A DNA stretch of 64,000 nucleotides. Source: Rhizomucor pusillus. Taxonomy: Eukaryota; Mucoromycota; Mucoromycetes; Mucorales; Lichtheimiaceae. Both the position numbers and the translations under genes were made by a program. Below, piece by piece: positions 1 to 12,630 of this stretch; position 1 is the first letter of the stretch; each line of letters opens with the position of its first letter. The DNA lies in assembly GCA_900175165.2 (NCBI GenBank), contig FWWN02000651.1, forward strand, positions 1-64,000, read 5' to 3'. The notes below the pieces were generated by a model. The model was not told where the DNA came from. It saw only the letters and a program-made list of their open reading frames with translations, and ran no database searches.

Positions 1-192
1 AAAAAAAAGAGATATAATGCTGGGAGCGGATTCTTCTTTTCATCCTTCTACTGCACTATTAAAGACATCTATAGAATGGCATGCACGAGCAAGACTCACT
101 GCTTCCTCTGCGGCTCTGGCAAGTAGCAACTCCCTACTTCTCTTGCGCTTCACTGCGTCTATTGACACGTCTACATCTAGACAAACATAATT
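1..192. other. left edge, possible minus-strand exon
   Basis: On the minus strand positions 181 down to 40 stay open for about 45 codons and read as a basic, alanine-rich helix (AVKRKRSRELLLARAAEEAV) ending in TGA at 42-40. An AG acceptor-like site sits just upstream (tgtctag near 182). It could be the last exon of the small minus-strand gene to its right, but I could not join the two in a consistent phase, so it is left separate. Confidence 0.25.
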
Positions 193-427
193 CTAGCGAC
201 TGCGTAAGTACATTCTCCACGTTTTAAGATGCAAAGCAACGAATTGGTCACGATCTAATGGCTTGCATATTCTCGTTAATGTAGCCTCTGTAAGTAATGG
301 GTTACCAAATTTAATTCATCAGGCGTCCATTGACAGCGATTTTATGCAGATATGCAAGACGACCTTCCAAATAGTTTGCTTTCTCCACTGCCAATCTCAA
401 TCCCCCAAACGCATTTTTCTTGTTCAT
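193..427 (-). CDS. small protein of unknown function, two exons
   Basis: Minus-strand exons 427-364 and 287-193 join through a GT-AG intron (363-288) in consistent phase. They give a roughly 52-residue basic protein. Its core reads KANYLEEATLTRICKPLDRD, followed by QFVALHLKTWR, and it looks like a real amphipathic protein, not a chance frame. I do not recognise the family. A further 5' exon starting at ATG 513 (MDNNSATVDGTRNVQ) is possible but does not join cleanly. The gene is divergent from the propionyl-CoA carboxylase gene, so the two would share a promoter of about 130 bp. The start codon and exon count are uncertain. Confidence 0.4.
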
Positions 428-553
428 TGTTGCTTTGCCTTTGCTCCCCCAATCAATCAATCTCGTACCTGCACATTCCGCGTTCCATCAACAGTTGCGG
501 AGTTGTTGTCCATAAAAGTCCCATAACAGAAAAGAAGTTTCGCCGTTGTTGTT

Positions 554-2547
554 ATGCGGTTCATTCTTGGTGCATCGCAGTGGCCATGGCGTCAATGTCG
601 TCGAGCCACGAGTTCTATCATACGACATTCTAGCACCAACAACCACAGTAACACCAGCACCGCCGCCTCTGCCATTGAGGCAAAGCGCAGAGAGGCCAGA
701 CTGGGCGGCGGGCGTGCAAGGATAGACGCTCAGCACTCCAAAGTAGCCAAAAATATATCCATGATTCCGTTGAAGCGGGTTTTCCTGACAATATTAGTAG
801 GGAAAATTAACTGCCCGAGAGCGACTGAATCTTTTGCTTGACAAGGACTCGTTCCGTGAATACGACGCGTTTGTCGAGCATCAATGCGTGGACTTTGGAA
901 TGCAGGACAATCGGTTTGCAGGAGACGGCGTGGTTACCGGTCACGGGACCATCCATGGCAAGACCGTTTTCGTGTACAGCCAGGATTTCACGGTGTTTGG
1001 AGGAAGTTTGTCGCGAACGAACGCGCAGAAAATTCTTAAAATCATGAACCAAGCGGTCACTGTCGGCGCTCCTATTATTGGACTCCAGGACTCGGGTGGT
1101 GCAAGGATCCAAGAAGGGGTGGATTCATTGGCGGGATACGCTGAGATATTTCAGGTAAAATATAAGTCCTTTAAAATGACAGCGTGCTACAAATGCAAGT
1201 TTATCCGACGTTGACGTTGAAAGCTTGGGTTCAGCAAAATGTCTTGGCATCGGGCATCGTGCCGCAGTTATCGATTATAATGGGTCCCTGTGCCGGCGGG
1301 GCCGTTTACTCGCCAGCCCTGACAGACTTCACATTTATGGTTAGGGACACATCACACATGTTTGTGACGGGACCTGATGTGGTCAAGGCTGTAACGAACG
1401 AGAAAGTGACACAGGAGACCCTTGGTGGGGCATCAACTCACACCCAAAAGAGTGGAGTGGCACACAATGCATATACCAATGACATTGAAGCTCTTGAAAG
1501 GTACATAAAGGGGTTACGGGAAAATGTGATCCTGGAGCATCTAATCACAACAACGGAAAGGATGCGGACTCTTGTCGGATACTTGCCGTCTTCGTGGGCG
1601 AAACCTGCACAGCCACTTGCATTTGATGATCCCATTGATCGGACCGACGAAGCATTGGATACGATTGTGCCTGAAGATCCTACCGCGGCTTACGATATGC
1701 GCGAAGTGATACACAGAGTAAGTGTGCCTTTGCCAAGTGTAACAGGATTTTATACTGAGTCAGATTGCCTTGGCAGATTGTGGACAGACACTCCTTTTTC
1801 GAAATTTCACCTGAATATGCACCCAACATCCTCGTGGGCTTTAGCCGACTGGCGGGCGAGACCGTAGGCATTGTAGCGAACCAGCCGCTAGTCTCTTCCG
1901 GAGCACTCGACATGGACGCCTCTGTCAAAGCAGCGCGGTTCATTCGATTCTGCGATGCTTTCAATATACCACTTGTCACGTTAGTCGATGTGCCCGGTTT
2001 CATGCCTGGGAGCGATCAGGAGCACGGCGGCATAATCCGGCACGGTGCAAAACTAGTGTATGCATATAGCGAAGCAACTGTGCCCAAGTTGACAGTCATT
2101 ACGAAAAAAGCATATGGAGGAGCATACATTGTCATGAGTTCTAAACATTTGCGGGGTGATTACAAGTAAGGACAAGCAGGACAGCAGCAGGGATGATATT
2201 ATCCACTAAGAATCACACAACGTAGCATTGCGTGGCCTACAGCAGAAATTGCAGTGATGGGTGCAGCAGGCGCGGTTGAGATCATCTTTCGGGACAAGGC
2301 AGCCAAGAGTCAATTGCAAGAAGAATATATTCAGAAATTCGCCACGCCGCTCGCGGCTGCCCGACGTGGATACTTGGATGACATTGTAGAACCAAGGCAA
2401 GTATGAACAGTTTCAAGTGGCTTTAGCAACTGATCTGAACGTTACGAGTTTAGAATGACACGTGTGCGACTCATTGAACAATTACGATTATTAAAATCCA
2501 AATCACTCAGCAACCCGCGGAAAAAGCATGGAAGCATTCCTTTGTAA
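554..2547 (+). CDS. PCCB: propionyl-CoA carboxylase beta subunit, mitochondrial
   Basis: Carboxyltransferase half of the biotin enzyme that turns propionyl-CoA into methylmalonyl-CoA in mitochondria. Six exons: 554-742, 801-1154, 1235-1717, 1777-2165, 2211-2396 and 2454-2547, about 564 residues against about 540 for animal PCCB. The first 40 residues are Arg/Ser-rich without acids, a plausible mitochondrial presequence. The family core starts at [20 protein letters not shown]. Diagnostic stretches include [29 protein letters not shown], the oxyanion-forming [28 protein letters not shown] and the tail [13 protein letters not shown]-specific spacing and the C-terminus argue against methylcrotonoyl-CoA carboxylase. 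The last intron probably uses a GC-AG pair (AAG|GCAAGT at 2397); a GT-AG alternative (2401 to 2448) also keeps frame but adds residues. Its biotin-carrying alpha partner is not in the window. Confidence 0.93.
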
Positions 2548-3341
2548 AGAAAACTAAAAATAATAATAATAATAAAAGGAGAAAGAAGGATTATTCTGCC
2601 GGCTGCCGTGTGATCGGTAAGCAAGAACGCACGCTATATCGATTTCGAATTTTGCCTATCTGGGTGAGGTGTCGGGCAGAGTCAGATATCCTATCACGCG
2701 TCACGGGTCCACAATTTTCTTTCGCAGCAGAAATTGGGATACCCTTTCTGACCGTGAAACGAAACAGCAACATCTATATACTCGATGGCGTGCTTGGATG
2801 AATTTCCGGTGCAACATTCGATTTGCGGCACAACTTGCAAAAAGAAATAGTTGCTGGTTCAGCAAAAGCAACGACGCAGACACTTTCTTTAGATTGCATA
2901 GTTTTGCCCACGAACCCTTCCGTAACTGGTCGGGGAAATAAGAATTGGTACTGGGCAGATAAGCCTATCTGTTCTTTCGCAGTTATCCAAAAATGGCGTG
3001 CATTACCTTATCTCTAAAAGTACCCTAACACAAATATAATACTTGTCGTAATCACATATGGCCCTCATGATCCTCATGCCATAGGAAACGGGATTGGGCT
3101 GTGTTCGCAAAAACGAGAAAAAAATATAGAATAGCATGACAAGGCAGCACATGTAATTTGCCCGTTCCTATTCGAGCCAATTGCAAAGAAGTGGCAGAGA
3201 TTGCATCATGCCGGAATCAAACGAAAGCTGCTGCCTAAAAAATTGAGCATGCACGGCGATCTCCCTTTTTTCGCGCAATTTGGTATCTATGGTCACACAC
3301 GCGACAGCTACTGTATAACCATGCCAACCTGGCAGCAGCAT
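2548..3341. other. intergenic, no gene seen
   Basis: Holds the 3' flank of the carboxylase gene, including a (TAA)n run at 2560-2576, then the upstream region of the GATA gene. Open frames of 60-90 codons around 2600-3020 overlap on both strands and show no domain or splice logic. Confidence 0.6.
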
Positions 3342-3348
3342 TATAAAG
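3342..3348 (+). promoter_or_regulatory. TATA box of the GATA-factor gene
   Basis: TATAAAG lies about 75 bp before the ATG at 3423 and is followed by a pyrimidine-rich leader (ttctctttttcgacc...), the usual arrangement for fungal class II promoters. Confidence 0.5.
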
Positions 3349-3422
3349 CCCATGCCTAAGCTCTGTATCCGGCTTTTTCGCATATTCTCTTTTTCGACCT
3401 TTTCTTCCCTTCACTTTCAAGA

Positions 3423-4241
3423 ATGTACTATCATTCTCATTACAACACCAATTTTGACTGGGCATCTCCCCAGACGCAGGATATGGATCCTGTCATTTCG
3501 CAGGCACTCTTTGGCAACGATCCTCTATTCTCGTCTGCTACCACTGCTACAGAGCCTGACTATTGCTCATGGTTACCGAGCCCTTCCTTCGACAGCGTTT
3601 CTGCGTCCCTGTATCACAACTCTTCACCAGTATCCTCTCCGGACATGCTTTGCATGGATAACAACCAGCCTGCATCACCCGTCTCACACATTGATCCGCT
3701 CCAAGTGCTCGCCTACGACCCGCTTCTTATTAGCTCGGACGAGGAGCAACCTGCGATACCATCAACGCGGGTGTCAGAAGCGAACACCGAGGTTGCTCCA
3801 GCATCATCAGCTGAAGAATTCGAGGAACCGGCACAGGACGAGCCAGAATACGAGCCAAGTGAATACGAAGAAGATGATGATCACGACAGTGATCCCGATT
3901 GGTCATTAAGTCAGAGTGCACCAGCGCCTAAAAGGCACGTGTCCAAACGGCGAAAATCTAGCACGGCGACAAAAGTAGCGTCAAAGAACCTAGCAACTAC
4001 TACCTCTACCACACCATCCAGCACGCCTTCGCCTGGCGACCAGATACACTGCACAAACTGTGACACCACGAACACACCGCTCTGGCGCAGGGACGCTCAG
4101 GGACGGCCACTCTGCAATGCTTGCGGTCTTTTCTTTAAACTCCACGGTGTTGTCCGTCCTCTATCATTAAAGACCGATGTGATCAAGAAGCGCAATCGGT
4201 CTGGAGGCATTCACAAGAAGAGCCGTCGATCGCGCCGTTGA
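3423..4241 (+). CDS. GATA-type zinc-finger transcription factor
   Basis: Single-exon gene for a 272-residue nuclear DNA-binding protein. The one zinc finger is at residues 210-234 with spacing CX2CX17CX2C (CTNC ... CNACG), including TPLWRRD and the basic tail after LHGVVRPL that contacts the minor groove. This is the AreA/Gln3-type finger spacing. The N-terminal half is Ser/Pro/Asp-rich and becomes strongly acidic at about residues 125-160 ([16 protein letters not shown]), a probable activation region. It is followed by a basic cluster ([10 protein letters not shown]) that may serve as a nuclear localisation signal. It is much shorter than AreA (700-900 residues) and lacks conserved AreA ends, so a nitrogen-regulation role cannot be claimed. 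It is one of few intronless genes here. Confidence 0.92.
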   Translation: MYYHSHYNTNFDWASPQTQDMDPVISQALFGNDPLFSSATTATEPDYCSWLPSPSFDSVSASLYHNSSPVSSPDMLCMDNNQPASPVSHIDPLQVLAYDPLLISSDEEQPAIPSTRVSEANTEVAPASSAEEFEEPAQDEPEYEPSEYEEDDDHDSDPDWSLSQSAPAPKRHVSKRRKSSTATKVASKNLATTTSTTPSSTPSPGDQIHCTNCDTTNTPLWRRDAQGRPLCNACGLFFKLHGVVRPLSLKTDVIKKRNRSGGIHKKSRRSRR

Positions 4242-4604
4242 TAGATTGGCTAAACCAAGCGACAGAGCCTCTTTTCCTCAGTTTCCTTGTCTCCGTGAAT
4301 TGTATTATTGGTATGCTAGATATTCGTTGTGCTTTTCTGGATTCCATTTCCTTCGCTGTACATAACACTAGTCGTTTCCTTTTTTTTTCTCTTGTTTGCA
4401 TTTATTTTGCACTTTCTCCTCTACTACGCTCCATGGAACCTCTAGTCTCTACAATGTCTTTCTCATTTTTCTCTCTTTGATTGGAAATTTATATATAATG
4501 TATGCTCGCTGCCAGCTTGCGCGCCATATCCATCTTTCGGTTTTTGAAACAATCAATTTTAAGTAGCGGGAAGAATCAACGTGCTTCTTTATGCAACGAT
4601 AACT
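4242..4604. other. intergenic between GATA and PhyH genes
   Basis: T-rich 3' flank of the GATA gene (4380-4480) followed by a short upstream region with tatatataatg at about 4490. No gene seen. Confidence 0.6.
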
Positions 4605-6036
<1,432 letters not shown>

Positions 6037-6249
6037 CTCACATTCTAATAAAAATAACATCACAATGGAACCAAACGCGACACAAACTTCTACGCCACCA
6101 CGTGGCTAAGCGAGTTTTGTTTGTCGCCGACTCATTCTTTCGCCCGCTTTTTGTTACTGTCGCTTTGACCACTATGCACGCTGCATATGCGCATTACTGC
6201 GCAGCATATCCCGATCCGTGCACGAGCTTGTCTAACCTTTGTAATCTAC

Positions 6250-6510
6250 CTATTCCTCTATCCTGTAGTGATCGATATTCTTCGAGGGAGTCAATTCTGT
6301 CTCGTCCTTGATTTTGTCTGGGTTCTTGGCAAATTGTTTTGTATGGCTGGACACTGCCTGCCGTCTGACTTGATCCGTTTCATATTCATTCATCTCTGTT
6401 TCAGATTTGGCATCGTATTTATCTTTCAATTCTCGCTTGCTGTCTATAAACTTCTCGCTACCATCAAATATTCCATCAATCAATTTACGCGCGAATTCAT
6501 TCTTGACCAT
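6250..6510 (-). CDS. possible small charged protein
   Basis: Minus-strand open frame of 86 codons from an ATG at 6510 to a stop at 6250. The product is rich in Lys, Glu and Asp with no Cys (begins MVKNEFARKLIDGIFDG and contains DSKRELKDKYDAKSETEMN), unlike the random hydrophobic read of the opposite strand. An AT-rich TATA-like stretch (ataaatatttttt) lies just upstream on the minus strand. It sits between the dioxygenase and the thaumatin-like gene. No family is recognised. It may be a real small gene or a chance frame. Confidence 0.35.
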   Translation of the reverse strand: MVKNEFARKLIDGIFDGSEKFIDSKRELKDKYDAKSETEMNEYETDQVRRQAVSSHTKQFAKNPDKIKDETELTPSKNIDHYRIEE

Positions 6511-6749
6511 GATATACACGAAATGCAAAAAATATTTATGAGATACCAGGTGTTTCTGTAACTAAACGCCCTCTCACTCTCGGAAGATTCCGTGCCTGGT
6601 TCCGTTCCTTTTGTTCCTGAATGTCTCAGATGAATTGAAACAAACAGATTGTTATCCAACCGCTTATTTTGTCCAGGCCTTTTCCGCCCAGTATGTTGAC
6701 TCGCTTCTCAGGTCCCAGAAAAAAATGTCTTAAATGAAAAACGAAAAGG

Positions 6750-6757
6750 TATAAAAG
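6750..6757 (+). promoter_or_regulatory. TATA box of the thaumatin-like gene
   Basis: TATAAAAG lies about 80 bp before the ATG at 6833, in a typical position for a strong fungal promoter. Confidence 0.55.
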
Positions 6758-6832
6758 AATGGGCAATTTTGCTTATTTCTACCTCATCACTTTTTTACTT
6801 TATCTACTCCAGTCCTCTCGTTTCGGTTAACC

Positions 6833-7522
6833 ATGCTATTCAAGTTCCTCTCCCTTGCTGCCTTTGCTGGTTTGACTCTTGCTGCTCCCGCTGACAACGG
6901 CGTCCGCATTGTTGTCAAGAACCAATGCTCTTCTGATCTCCAAGTTGGCCACATCACTAACGGCCAAAGCGCTGGTGAATCCATTAATGTCAAGCAAGGA
7001 ACCTCCAAGTCCTTCCCCTTCGCAGCCGATTGGCAAGGACGTTTCTGGGCTCGTGAATCCTGCAACGGCGAGTCTTGCGCTATCGCTGGTGCTGCCAACC
7101 CTGCTTCCTTGGCAGAGTTCACATTCAAGGGTAGCGGTGGTTTCGACTACTACGATGTCTCCTTTGTCGATGGCTACAACTTGCCTATTTCCATTCATCC
7201 CATCTCTGGCGACGGTGACGGTGCTGGTAACACCAAATATGCTTGCGGTGCCCCCAAGTGCAGCAAGCTTCCCCACTGCCCTGATGATCTCAAGCAATAC
7301 GAAGATGGCAAATTCGTTGGATGCAAGTCTGCCTGCTCTGCATTCGGTACTGACGAATACTGCTGCGCTGGCGCTCACAATACTCCCGACACTTGCTCCA
7401 TCAACTCTTACGCCCAAGCTGTCAAGGATGATTGCCCAGATGTCTACTCCTTTGCCTACGATGATCACACCAGCACTTATATGTGCAAGGCTCAAGGCTA
7501 CACTGTCACTTTCTGCCCTTAA
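6833..7522 (+). CDS. secreted thaumatin-like protein
   Basis: Intronless gene for a 229-residue extracellular protein. Residues 1-18 form a signal peptide (hydrophobic LSLAAFAGLTLAAP). The mature protein starts near APADNGVRIVVKNQC and carries the thaumatin pattern: the N-terminal beta-strand with the first Cys, WARESCNGESC, the acidic core FDYYDVSFVDGYNLP, and a Cys-rich second domain ending VKDDCPDVYSFAYDDHTSTY...CP. The even number of Cys suggests a disulphide-rich fold. In plants and fungi the family binds or cuts beta-1,3-glucan; the acidic cleft residues are present here. Codon use is strongly biased to C-ending codons (AAC, TTC, AAG), unlike most neighbours, which suggests high expression. 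Confidence 0.92.
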   Translation: MLFKFLSLAAFAGLTLAAPADNGVRIVVKNQCSSDLQVGHITNGQSAGESINVKQGTSKSFPFAADWQGRFWARESCNGESCAIAGAANPASLAEFTFKGSGGFDYYDVSFVDGYNLPISIHPISGDGDGAGNTKYACGAPKCSKLPHCPDDLKQYEDGKFVGCKSACSAFGTDEYCCAGAHNTPDTCSINSYAQAVKDDCPDVYSFAYDDHTSTYMCKAQGYTVTFCP

Positions 7523-8635
7523 AGTGTGATTTATGATTCTCTTTTTGTAAAATAGTAAAGTGCTGGCTCACTTTGGTTTACGTCTTCACTCCATTAAACA
7601 TTACATCATAAATCATCTGTATCATTTCCGAGTAGCATAGTCATAGTCATTAGTTTTAGCAATGAATAAATCGTAAAAACATTGATGCAAGAGTCATCCA
7701 CCAATAGTAGTAACAATAAAACTTTATTCCCACGGAATAGTTACGCAACAGTCCACCAAGGGATTTTGTTCGTGAGAACATTTGTCTTTCTTTCTTTTCA
7801 CTTACGTAACAGCAGAGTAGCAGATGTGAAGTCGCATCGACTTTTTGTCATTATCAATCGAGAAAGCAGTCATAGATGCATGCTTATCTCTCGATGTGCC
7901 AAATTGAGTATAAGAGTACAAGTCCAGACGGCTGCGCTATGCGTGCGTGTGCAACCTTGATTAGGTTGTCATTTCTTTTAGACCTTTCCATATCTTCTGA
8001 GAGAGTACATGCGTTACTCACGAACCCTGCTTGAGGACCCGGATATTGCTTGCTTATTAAGCTAGCTCTACCACTTTAGGTGCTGTCGTACTGTCATATC
8101 TAATCAATGCACAGCCGCAGTCTGTGCAAGAGTGCGTGTGTGTGTAAGGACGCAACAGGGGAGAGGCAGTCAAGTTCATGTAATTTGCTATTGCTTGCTC
8201 AGCTCTGTACAAGTACTGCTACAAAGAGGATTAGAAGCTCTTTCATTATATCTGCTTGTCTTTGACGGGCATGCGAAAGTGGGGAAGCTTTAAACAAAAC
8301 ATATAGCGTATTTATGTCCACCGCCTCCAGGCATTGAACCTTTATCAGGATCAAGGAGCTTCCTAGCATTCGTCAGCTAATATTCGAGCATGCGCCTGCC
8401 ATGAGTAGGTAGGTAACATGAGCAAAGCGAATATGTATCGTTCCTCGCTATCGCCTTGTTCAACCTTCACACACGTACAAAATGTACGACCCTGAAATTT
8501 CATTTCACGGGTCACAGCAAGGACATACAGGGTTCAGTCCGACTGATTATCAAAGCGCAGTCCCCACACATCAGGGACCAACGAACGACGACAACAAACA
8601 TCGATTCATTATATTACGTGCCACATTGATGCGAA
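7523..8635. other. intergenic, no gene seen
   Basis: About 1.1 kb between two secreted-protein genes. It holds the thaumatin-like 3' flank and presumably the regulatory region of the hexosaminidase gene. The one open frame (7682-7960, +) is low in coding character. Confidence 0.6.
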
Positions 8636-8641
8636 TATAAA
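8636..8641 (+). promoter_or_regulatory. TATA box of the hexosaminidase gene
   Basis: TATAAA about 90 bp before the ATG at 8726, followed by a T/C-rich leader (cttctgtttgttgtttctcttccctcttg). Confidence 0.55.
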
Positions 8642-8725
8642 TCCCGGCAGTTTTTCGATGTTTCTTCTGTTTGTTGTTTCTCTTCCCTCTTGTTTCTTTC
8701 TCACGATCTCCTCCGTCCCCACTGA

Positions 8726-10656
8726 ATGAAGTTTACTTCCATCTCTGTTGCCGCTGCACTCGTGGCCACTGCCGCCACCGTCCAAGCAAAGACATGGCTG
8801 TTCCCAATCCCTCAGCAAGTCGAATGGACCGACCACGTGGCTCCTCTCAGCCATAAGTTCAAGATCACCGGAGCACAGAACAAGCATGTCAAGGATGCTG
8901 CAAAGCGATACTCTCACTTGATTCAAGAGGAAAAATGGGTGCCAGTGCAGGTCGCTTACAGTAACGAGACCCTTACCGAATCAAAGCATGCCCTTGCTGG
9001 ATTGACCATCTCAGTCAAGAACAACAAGGTCAAGCTGGATGTGGGCGTCGACGAGTCATACAAACTGGAAATTCCTGCAAGCGGTGGTCAGGCGACCTTG
9101 GATGCTCCCACCTGGGTTGGCGCCCTCCGCGGTCTTGAGACTTTCTCCCAGCTCGTGCTCAGCGACGGATCGAAGAAGGGTCTGGTAGCTCACACAGTCT
9201 CAATCACAGACGAGCCTGCATACGGTCACCGAGGTGTGCTGTTAGATACATCCCGCAACTACTATCCTGTGGAGGACATCCTCCGAACGATTGATGCCTT
9301 GGCGTACAACAAGATGAATGTCTTCCATTGGCATGTCACTGACTCCCAGTCGTGGCCTCTGGTGTTCAAATCGCATCCAGAACTCTCCGAAAGGGGTGCA
9401 TATAGCTCGCATGAAGTCTATACCCACTCCGATGTCCAAGGGATCATCGAATACGCCGAAGCGCGCGGTGTCCGCATTGTGCTTGAATTGGATATGCCAG
9501 CACATACTGCAAGCATCGTAGAGTCTCATCCTGACTATATGGTGTGTACCGATCAGTTCTGGGCCAAGTACGCTGCAGAGCCTCCAGCTGGCCAGCTTTC
9601 GCTTATCAACAAGGATGCTTGGAAACTCGTACAAGATATCGTCAAGGAGGGTACAACCATTTTCCCAGATTCTTTGTACCACACTGGCGGTGACGAGATC
9701 AATACCGACTGCTATGCGCTCGACAAGGACATTGTGGAGTACACTGAAAAGAATAATATCTCAATCAAGGATCTGTGGTTTGAATGGGAAAATAACCTAC
9801 TTTCCTATGTCACCAACGACCTCAAAAAGCGGCCAATTATTTGGGAAGACTCTGTTAACGATGGTGCTACATACCCCAATAACACTATCATCCAGACGTG
9901 GAATATTCCTCCATCCAACTTTACAGTATGTTGTTTGTAATCCTTCCTCATATCCATATCGCATGTAGCAATTAACGATTAATTTGTAGTCCAAGGGATA
10001 CGATGTCATTGTGTCGGATGTCTACTACTTCTATCTGGATTGCGGCAGCGGCGGTATGTATATCGTATGCAAACATATGGAAACATGTATTCTCATATGT
10101 GTACATCATCTAGGATGGCTTGGTAATGATCCTCGATACATCAGCCCTACACAGCAGCAGACTGCAGATGATACATTCAACTATGGAGGCACCGGTGGCT
10201 CGTGGTGCGCGCCTTACAAGGTATATCGTTCAGACACGGAAGATTCTACTATATATGACAGCAGACATGGCTGACAATTCATACCTTTCGTCCGTTGTTT
10301 GTTTGCTTGTTCGATAGACTTGGCAACGTATATATTCTTACGATTTGACCTACAATATCCCCAACGACTCTCCTGGCAAGATCCTCGGTGGTGAAGTTGC
10401 GCTGTGGTCAGAGCAGTCAGGACCTACCGTTCTTGACAGCAAGTTGTGGCCTCGCACCGGTGCTGCTGCCGAAATCTATTGGTCCGGTAACTATGACAAG
10501 GATGGCAAGCGTCGCGACCTTGCGCAGGTCCTGCCTCGCATCAGCGACTGGAATTACCGCTTGCTTGCCCGTGGTATTGATGCCGTGCCTCTCCAGCCCA
10601 AATGGTGCTTGAAGCATCCCGAGCAGTGCAATCTCAACGACCCTAACGAAAGCTAA
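8726..10656 (+). CDS. secreted beta-N-acetylhexosaminidase, GH20
   Basis: Exo-hydrolase that removes terminal GlcNAc/GalNAc, chiefly from chitin oligomers, outside the cell. Four exons: 8726-9925, 9990-10053, 10114-10220 and 10318-10656, 569 residues, the usual length. A signal peptide covers residues 1-21 (SVAAALVATAATVQA). A GH20 N-terminal (GH20b) domain follows, then the barrel with HRGVLLDTSRNYYPVEDI, VFHWHVTDSQSWPL and the catalytic pair in HTGGDEINTD (Asp323 stabilises the oxazolinium intermediate, Glu324 is the acid/base). Later aromatic residues lining the sugar pocket are in IIWEDSVND, IQTWN, GGEVALWSEQS and RTGAAAEIYWSG. Lies downstream of the thaumatin-like gene; both are TATA-driven and secreted, consistent with wall remodelling or chitin scavenging. 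Confidence 0.96.
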
Positions 10657-10812
10657 TTTAAATCAACACTTCTTTTCTCTTAGTATATTGGTGTTTTAGC
10701 AGCGAGTATATGCCCTGTTTATTTCAATCGCCATTACTAATAACAATCTCGTTTAAACCATTGATGCATTGATAGTATCGAGTGCTTTTCCTTTTATTTG
10801 AACGAAAAGCAC

Positions 10813-12314
10813 CTAATCGCGCTTTTCAGTTTCTTCTGTAGTTGACGATGGTCTGCTCATCTCTTCAGCTTCAAACAAGACAGAGCTCTCGGGTGCTTTT
10901 CGTGCGCCAGTGGCAGGTGCTGCGGCAGATGTCGATGATGATGGAGCAGGTATATCAGATGAAGCCGCTGCTGCTGTGCTAGCCGGAGGAGGAGGAGCTG
11001 TTGTTGTCTTTGTGGATAATCGCATATCGAGTGCTTTCAATGCCAATGCTCTGTAGGATGCGTAACTCTCATCAGTTTTTTTCTCTCTTCTACCTCTGCA
11101 ATTACATGTTATAATAGTTGATATCTTACCTTCGTCGCTCAGCTTCTGCACGGGCACTACCAGGCAATGGTGACGGTCGCACGCCTGTCTGTCCTTCCAG
11201 ATCGTATGCATAGTTACGAGGTACAGGTCTGCAGATGTGCAGGCTGACAAGAATATCAAACACCGTGTTGGCAATTGCTCCGATGATTGGCCTTTTTTGG
11301 TGAGGAAACAAGGAAGTAAAATCGTACGTGAGCATGGAAGGCGCACAGAGCCGCTTGGTGCATAACTTACTGCAAAAATTCAGGGAAAAAGGTCTTGAGA
11401 GCAAAGGTTTCACTGTAATCGCCTCGAACGCCGTCTTGATACTGGAAGAATCGAATGTACACCCATCCAATAACCCAGCCGATATTGACAAGATTGTAAA
11501 ATACAATAGCCTGGAACAAAACCAAACCGACAATACTGATAGCGGTAGCGACACCGATAAGATTTTTGACGCGAATGGTGACGAGGCTGCCGAGCAATGC
11601 GACGCGGTGTTCTGGTATCAGATGCTTAAATGCGACAAGAAATGCTGAAAAGACGCCGCTCATGCCGTTAATCTGTATGCCATATCTACATAACGATAAC
11701 ATGAAATGTTGTATTAGCCCATCAATGCATCATTGATTTCCCAAGAGGTTGATACTTGCAAATACTGTGTATCTTTTGTGATGTAAAACGACAAAATGAT
11801 ACCAATCCAAGTAACGACATTCGATAACACGGCTGTGATGACCACAAATTTCAGCAACTCTCGACTTGTCCAGGCACGCTCCAGATATTTTCCGCAAAAC
11901 AGTAAAATAATAAAGCTAAACGCCAGCTAGAAGAAAAATCATTTTCTTTAGCGTCTCGCAAAGATATATTGTAGTCGTTGCAGTTATTGCCCAAGACGAT
12001 AATGTACCGAAAATATATTGCTTTCGTAGAATGCGGCTGTCAGGAACGTCCATGGAAGATACAGCACTCTGTAAACATGGATATACGTAAATAGTCATTT
12101 CAGAGTAGACGAGCGGGTAGACATACGTTCCAGGGAGGATGCCGATAAATGGACAACCGACGAATACGGTGGTGTCTGGATCATCCGTACTTATACTTGC
12201 ACGGTACGTGTAAATGTAACTTGTGCAAGACAGTACAAGCAGAGTTGTTACCAGCGTCTTTGTCAGGACTGGTACATTGGAGAATGCTGATTTGAATGTC
12301 TGTGAAAGTGCCAT
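10813..12314 (-). CDS. TMEM115/YOL107W-family Golgi membrane protein
   Basis: Six exons on the minus strand: 12314-12127, 12068-12008, 11926-11756, 11672-11371, 11291-11130 and 11050-10813, giving 373 residues. It is a rhomboid-like, non-protease membrane protein that in animals sits in the Golgi and helps COG-dependent retrograde transport. Family landmarks are PVLTKTLVTTLLVLSC (first TM helix), LYLPWTFLTAAFYE, GKYLERAWTSRELLKFVVIT, RGDYSETFALKTFFPEFLQP, then PLPGSARAEAERRRALALKA, which closes the conserved part. The last 60 residues are a Pro/Ala/Ser-rich cytosolic tail. It is convergent with the hexosaminidase gene, stops 157 bp apart. Confidence 0.93.
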
Positions 12315-12630
12315 TGCCTAACGCTCTAATGGCAAGAACACCAGATAATAATAATAATTATAGAAGAATATGGCAGCCAGCAGCTCAGCTGTTGCCCCGC
12401 CACCAGGTCATGAAAATCATCCAAGGCGGATAGGTAATCTAATGTAGACCCGACTGCCCTGCTCTTCCTCGAAGCAGCAACAGAAGGAACTGCAGCTATT
12501 GATATGAAAAATTTCTGGAGATCACGAGCATCGTCAATAGTACACAAATCACATACAGGTCTCTAGATAACTACAGGGATAAACGGCACAATAATCAACA
12601 AAATCATCTTAAGTAGTCATCGCGGGCTAT

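Noticed and set aside
6836..7529. Two other long open frames (over 210 codons) on either strand of the thaumatin-like gene
   Set aside because: They are shadows caused by the strong C-ending codon bias of the real gene and have no motifs.
8321..8400. tRNA-like T-loop (ggttcaatgcc on the minus strand)
   Set aside because: No matching acceptor stem, and D and anticodon arms could not be drawn.
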